Origin: Candidatus Brocadiaceae bacterium
Lineage (GTDB): Bacteria > Planctomycetota > Brocadiia > SM23-32
Direction of reading: 5' to 3'
Length of the DNA: 9,977 nt
Assembly (NCBI GenBank): GCA_003551785.1
Contig: PUNP01000536.1
Span: forward strand, 1-9,977
Part shown: positions 7,489-9,977 of the stretch, one piece after another
Layout of the letters: each line of letters opens with the position of its first letter
Position numbering within the stretch: position 1 is the stretch's first letter
Notes under the pieces: generated by a model
What the model was told of the DNA's origin: nothing
What the model saw: the letters and a program-made list of their open reading frames with translations, nothing else
Database searches by the model: none
Made by a program: the position numbers and the translations under genes

Positions 7489-8949
7489 ATGGAAAACATA
7501 TTGCAGCTGAAAGACAAAGAACGTGGTTTTATGGAATATGACCGCCAGGACGCCCCTTACCGTCCCGTGAGTGAGCGGCTGAAGGATTACGATGCCGTTG
7601 AGCTGCCGCTGGGGGAATTCGAGATACGACGTCAGGCGGCGCGCTGTATGGATTGCGGAGTGCCGTTCTGCCATGTCTCTCAGACAGGATGTCCGCTGAA
7701 TAACATACCGCCCGAGTTCAACAGTTTAGTTTATGAGGGCAAGTGGCATGAGGCTTTGGAAATCCTTCACAGTACCAATTGCTTTCCCGAATTCACGGGC
7801 AGGGTATGCCCGGCTCCGTGCGAGAGTGCATGTGTTCTGGGCATTAATGACGACCCGGTCAATATATGTAAAATCGAACTGGCTATCATTGAAGAGGGCT
7901 GGGGGCGGGGCTATGTGAAGCCGCGCGTGCCCGAAATAAGACGTAGTGAAAAGATAGCCGTTCTGGGTTCCGGCCCCGCCGGGCTGGCTTGCGCCGATAT
8001 ACTTAATCAGGCCGGTTTCAGTGTTACTGTCTATGAGACGGATGTGCACCCGGGCGGTATTTTGCGCTACGGTATTCCTGATTTCAAACTCGAAAAATGG
8101 GTTATCGACCGCCGTCTGCGGCTGATGGAAGAGGAGGGAGTTGTTTTTGAATGCGGTGTCAAGGGGGGGGAGGATGTATCCCAGCGCTATCTCGTCGGCC
8201 GGTTTGATGCTATCGTTATTGCCGGAGGCGCCCGGACTCCCCGTGATCTGGATGTGCCGGGGAGAGAACTCAATAATATACACTTTGCGATGGATTTCCT
8301 CACACAGCAGAACAAACGTATAGCGGGCGAGCCGATTGAAGGTGATGATATTTTAGCTGAGGACAGGCAAGTCGTAGTTATAGGCGGCGGCGATACCGGA
8401 AGCGATTGTGTCGGTACAGCCAACAGGCAGGGTGCGGTATCCGTGACTCAGTTCGAGATACTCCCAAAACCGCCCGCAGAGCGTTCTCCGGAGACACCAT
8501 GGCCGCTCTGGCCGGTAAAACTGCGCACTTCGAGCAGCCATAAAGAGGGGGCTGAGCGGCGATGGTCAATCATTACCAAAAAATTTATGGCCGATGCCGA
8601 AGGCAGCGTCAAAGGACTTCAGTGCGCGGAAGTGGAGTGGGTGGAAGATGAAGACAGCCAGGGAAAAGCCAGTCCGCGGGAAGTCGAAAACGCAGAGTTC
8701 ACCATAAATGCTGATTTGGTACTGCTCGCTATGGGGTTCGTCGGTCCCGCAGAGAGTACGCTGGTGGAAGGGCTGGAGCTTGAAAGGGACCAGCGAGGTT
8801 TCCTTAAACGGGACGAAAACTGGATGACGACCAAGGCGGGTGTGTTTGTGTCCGGTGACATGTGGCGCGGTGCCAGTTTAGTGGTGCATGCTATTGACGA
8901 CGGCATGCGCTGTGCGGAAAAGGTGGCGAGGTATTTTGAAGATAACTGA
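7489..8949 (+). CDS. gltD: Glutamate synthase (NADPH) small subunit
   Basis: This 486-residue beta subunit takes electrons from NADPH through FAD and 4Fe-4S clusters and passes them to GltB. The N-terminal cluster domain shows C53, C56, C61 and C68 (CMDCGVPFCH onward) and C98, C107, C111 and C115. The FAD-binding GSGPAG lies at 160-165, the NADPH-binding VVVIGGGDTGSD at 295-306, and the C-terminal FAD motif with D457 in VSGDMWRGASLVVHAIDDG at 454-472. Its length is close to that of E. coli GltD (about 470). AGGAG at 7476-7480 stands 8 nt before the ATG, and the gap to gltB is 21 bp, so the two are co-transcribed. Homologous flavoprotein subunits occur in other enzymes, but the adjoining gltB settles the assignment. 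An eight-G run at 8163-8170 encodes part of VKGGED. Confidence 0.98.
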   Translation: MENILQLKDKERGFMEYDRQDAPYRPVSERLKDYDAVELPLGEFEIRRQAARCMDCGVPFCHVSQTGCPLNNIPPEFNSLVYEGKWHEALEILHSTNCFPEFTGRVCPAPCESACVLGINDDPVNICKIELAIIEEGWGRGYVKPRVPEIRRSEKIAVLGSGPAGLACADILNQAGFSVTVYETDVHPGGILRYGIPDFKLEKWVIDRRLRLMEEEGVVFECGVKGGEDVSQRYLVGRFDAIVIAGGARTPRDLDVPGRELNNIHFAMDFLTQQNKRIAGEPIEGDDILAEDRQVVVIGGGDTGSDCVGTANRQGAVSVTQFEILPKPPAERSPETPWPLWPVKLRTSSSHKEGAERRWSIITKKFMADAEGSVKGLQCAEVEWVEDEDSQGKASPREVENAEFTINADLVLLAMGFVGPAESTLVEGLELERDQRGFLKRDENWMTTKAGVFVSGDMWRGASLVVHAIDDGMRCAEKVARYFEDN

Positions 8950-9002
8950 GCCCGACCCCGGATTTGTTAATATTTACCGTTTTTCACACGCGCCCACGAA
9001 CT

Positions 9003-9025
9003 GCGCCGCCAGGCGCCCCGATTTT
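9003..9025 (+). terminator. Weak terminator candidate after gltD
   Basis: GCGCC (9003-9007), loop GCCA, and GGCGC (9012-9016) form a 5-bp G/C stem 53 bp after the gltD stop. The T-run is short and displaced (TTTT at 9022-9025, after CCCGA), so efficiency is doubtful. The longer hairpin further on may instead end or protect the gltBD transcript. Confidence 0.25.
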
Positions 9026-9063
9026 GAGAGGAATCTCTGGAAACGCATAGCCTGCATATTTCA

Positions 9064-9161
9064 CGCGTATTCAGTGGTGCATATGTGGCAAATGTCAAAC
9101 GCCGCTGTATTCGTATACTGCAAGTACAGACTTTTACCGCAGATGCGCCGCTGAATACGCG
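9064..9161 (+). repeat. 98-nt imperfect inverted repeat / long hairpin
   Basis: The arm 9064-9096 pairs with 9129-9161 over 33 positions without bulges: 27 Watson-Crick pairs, 3 T-G wobbles and 3 mismatches, around a 32-nt loop. The outer 11 bp (CGCGTATTCAG / CTGAATACGCG) are perfect. All three wobbles (9075/9150, 9078/9147, 9086/9139) are G-U in plus-strand RNA and A-C in minus-strand RNA, which favours folding as a plus-strand transcript. The 3' arm overlaps the first 18 bp of repeat copy 2. Repeat copy 1 has no matching 5' arm. It could be a structured RNA, an mRNA 3' end or the end of a small mobile element. Confidence 0.8.
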
Positions 9162-9296
9162 CCCGAGAGGGTAAACCCCCGTTTGAGGACCCGATTTTAC
9201 ACACTGCAAATTTTGAAAGTCTCCGAAATGATACTTAACACATTGATTTTCAATCCGTTATATTAAATGTTGCCGTTGGTTTATGAAATATGCAGG
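9144..9296. repeat. 153-bp direct repeat, copy 2
   Basis: This is the second copy of the repeat at 126-278, offset by 9018 bp with no gaps and four substitutions (at 9178, 9179, 9194 and 9289). Its left end lies inside the 3' arm of the long hairpin and its right end about 40 bp before the nagA promoter. The two copies bracket the ceramidase-like gene and gltBD. Confidence 0.95.
9235..9264 (+). promoter_or_regulatory. Possible promoter carried by the repeat
   Basis: TTAACA (9235-9240), 18 bp and TATATT (9259-9264) resemble sigma-70 -35 and -10 hexamers. The same pair lies at 217-246 in copy 1, with no substitution between the copies. In copy 2 it points at nagA. In copy 1 it points into the 3' end of the minus-strand ceramidase-like gene. 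A/T-rich DNA gives such matches by chance, so support is modest. Confidence 0.3.
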
Positions 9297-9338
9297 ATAG
9301 AACTTCACATCGTAAATCCCTCGAATCATCAATTGTCC

Positions 9339-9367
9339 TTGAACGCTATGTCAATTTCTCCTATAAT
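9339..9367 (+). promoter_or_regulatory. Sigma-70 promoter of nagA
   Basis: TTGAAC (9339-9344, four of six bases matching TTGACA), a 17-bp spacer and a perfect TATAAT (9362-9367) form a strong vegetative promoter. The predicted start near 9374 gives a leader of about 108 nt before the nagA ATG. It lies outside the repeat. Confidence 0.65.
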
Positions 9368-9402
9368 GTTTCGTGTTAAAAAAATGATATTTTTGTATGT
9401 AC

Positions 9403-9421
9403 TCAGTGAACCACTCACTGA
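9403..9421. promoter_or_regulatory. Dyad in the nagA leader
   Basis: TCAGTGA (9403-9409), loop ACCAC and TCACTGA (9415-9421) form a perfect 7-bp inverted repeat about 30-48 nt after the predicted start. The position suits a repressor operator or a leader hairpin. I do not match it to a known NagC or NagR consensus. Confidence 0.4.
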
Positions 9422-9468
9422 ATTTCTCATATTTTTTACCTTTTAGGAGCTCATACCTAACTGAGGGT

Positions 9469-9475
9469 GGTGAGG
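9469..9475 (+). promoter_or_regulatory. Ribosome binding site of nagA
   Basis: GGTGAGG stands 6 nt before ATG 9482. An in-frame TAA at 9458-9460 limits any upstream start to a few codons, so this site fixes the short N-terminus. Confidence 0.6.
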
Positions 9476-9481
9476 ATTTTC

Positions 9482-9977
9482 ATGAAATTTTATGGTTTTG
9501 TAGATTTGCAGGTCAATGGACACAAGGGCGTAGATTTTTCCAGTTCCCAATTGACTCCCGAAGCTTGTTCGGAGGGCTGTCATAAACTCCTCAGCCATGG
9601 TACTGCCGCTTTTTTGCCTACTGTTGTCACGGCCCATGAGTCGGTTTACAAGCGAAATCTGAACATTTTGGCCGATGTTGTTGAGGCCACTGAGTTTGCC
9701 GGAAGACTCCCCGGTATTCATGCCGAAGGTCCTTTCTTGTCCAAGGTGCCAGGGGCCAGGGGGGCACATAATCCTGATTGGATGCGGGAACTGTCGGTGG
9801 ATTTTTTCGATCAAATGCAGGAATGGGCCAGGGGGCATATACGTATGGTGACTGTGGCGGCTGAACTGCCGGGAGCCGCCCAATTCACTGAAAAACTGAC
9901 AAATCGGGGCATAATTGTCTCTTTAGGCCATCAAATGGCTGGTTATGAAGATTTGAAACGCCTGGTTGATGCCGGGG
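9482..9977 (+). CDS. nagA: NagA-like N-acetylglucosamine-6-phosphate deacetylase, 3' end beyond the window
   Basis: 165 residues are visible and the frame runs off the edge. NagA, an amidohydrolase-fold metalloenzyme of the cytoplasm, removes acetate from GlcNAc-6-phosphate in amino-sugar use and cell-wall recycling. DLQVNG (8-13) matches the start of the barrel, with Q10 and N12 in place of the HxH of two-metal relatives, as in E. coli NagA. E82 in GIHAEGPFLS is the expected metal ligand, and H150 in VSLGHQ the next. The second metal histidine and the catalytic aspartate lie beyond the edge. About 49 residues that form the N-terminal beta segment in E. coli NagA are missing. The in-frame TAA at 9458-9460 and the A/T-rich upstream DNA show that they are not encoded just ahead. 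This may be a natural short subfamily. It has its own promoter. Confidence 0.87.
   Translation, partial: MKFYGFVDLQVNGHKGVDFSSSQLTPEACSEGCHKLLSHGTAAFLPTVVTAHESVYKRNLNILADVVEATEFAGRLPGIHAEGPFLSKVPGARGAHNPDWMRELSVDFFDQMQEWARGHIRMVTVAAELPGAAQFTEKLTNRGIIVSLGHQMAGYEDLKRLVDAG

Larger units (their letters stand above)
8950..9481. other. Structured intergenic region between gltD and nagA
   Basis: This 532-bp stretch has no convincing gene on either strand. From left to right it holds a weak terminator candidate (9003-9025), a long imperfect hairpin (9064-9161), repeat copy 2 (9144-9296), a sigma-70 promoter (9339-9367), a leader dyad (9403-9421) and the nagA ribosome binding site (9469-9475). The part after about 9300 is A/T-rich. 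Confidence 0.85.

Noticed and set aside
9064..9161. Integron attC site
   Set aside because: The size and imperfect dyad would fit, but the ends are CGCG and no RYYYAAC/GTTRRRY core sites are present. No integrase or cassette array is seen.
8967..9209. Minus-strand 80-codon frame through the hairpin and repeat copy 2
   Set aside because: TTG start, no recognisable domain, and replacement-only differences from copy 1. The inverted repeat explains the sequence better.
369..9296. Composite transposon or genomic island bounded by the direct repeats
   Set aside because: No transposase, integrase or tRNA target is visible, and gltBD is housekeeping. The repeats alone do not show mobility.
8950..9481. 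tRNA, CRISPR or known riboswitch in the intergenic region
   Set aside because: No T-loop or acceptor pattern, no regularly spaced repeats and no riboswitch core that I recognise.
9443..9883. Minus-strand 146-codon frame opposite nagA
   Set aside because: It is the antisense shadow of a clear NagA coding frame and has no family resemblance.

Overview
The window reads as ordinary bacterial chromosome of roughly 50% G+C, with one set of complete housekeeping genes, one secreted hydrolase and one cut-off sugar gene. The taxon cannot be fixed from this window. A secreted ceramidase-family protein, a sigma-54-type promoter ahead of glutamate synthase, and a short NagA form that I associate with the Planctomycetes-Verrucomicrobia-Lentisphaerae group would fit such a lineage, but this is a weak inference.

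Layout. Positions 1-368 hold no confident gene. They contain the first copy of a 153-bp direct repeat (126-278). Positions 369-2579 on the minus strand encode a 736-residue exported protein of the neutral/alkaline ceramidase family. Its four zinc ligands appear to be kept, but the usual nucleophile serine appears to be replaced by glutamate. A 286-bp divergent intergenic region follows. It carries a near-consensus sigma-54 promoter (2759-2776) and, just downstream of the predicted transcript start, an NtrC-like dyad (2812-2828). Both lie ahead of gltB (2866-7467) and gltD (7489-8949), the large and small subunits of NADPH-type glutamate synthase, which form an operon with a 21-bp gap.

Positions 8950-9481 are non-coding and dense in structure. 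They hold a weak terminator candidate, a 98-nt imperfect hairpin (9064-9161), the second repeat copy (9144-9296, 149/153 identical to the first), a very good sigma-70 promoter (9339-9367) and a 7-bp dyad in the leader. The window ends inside a NagA-like N-acetylglucosamine-6-phosphate deacetylase gene (9482 to the edge) that starts about 49 residues later than E. coli NagA.

How the parts work together. GltB and GltD make glutamate from glutamine and 2-oxoglutarate. The sigma-54 promoter with an NtrC-like site suggests nitrogen-responsive control. The ceramidase-like protein and NagA are separately transcribed, and I see no shared pathway with gltBD. I did not find a new multi-gene system. The least explained parts are the two direct repeats exactly 9018 bp apart and the long hairpin that overlaps the edge of one of them.
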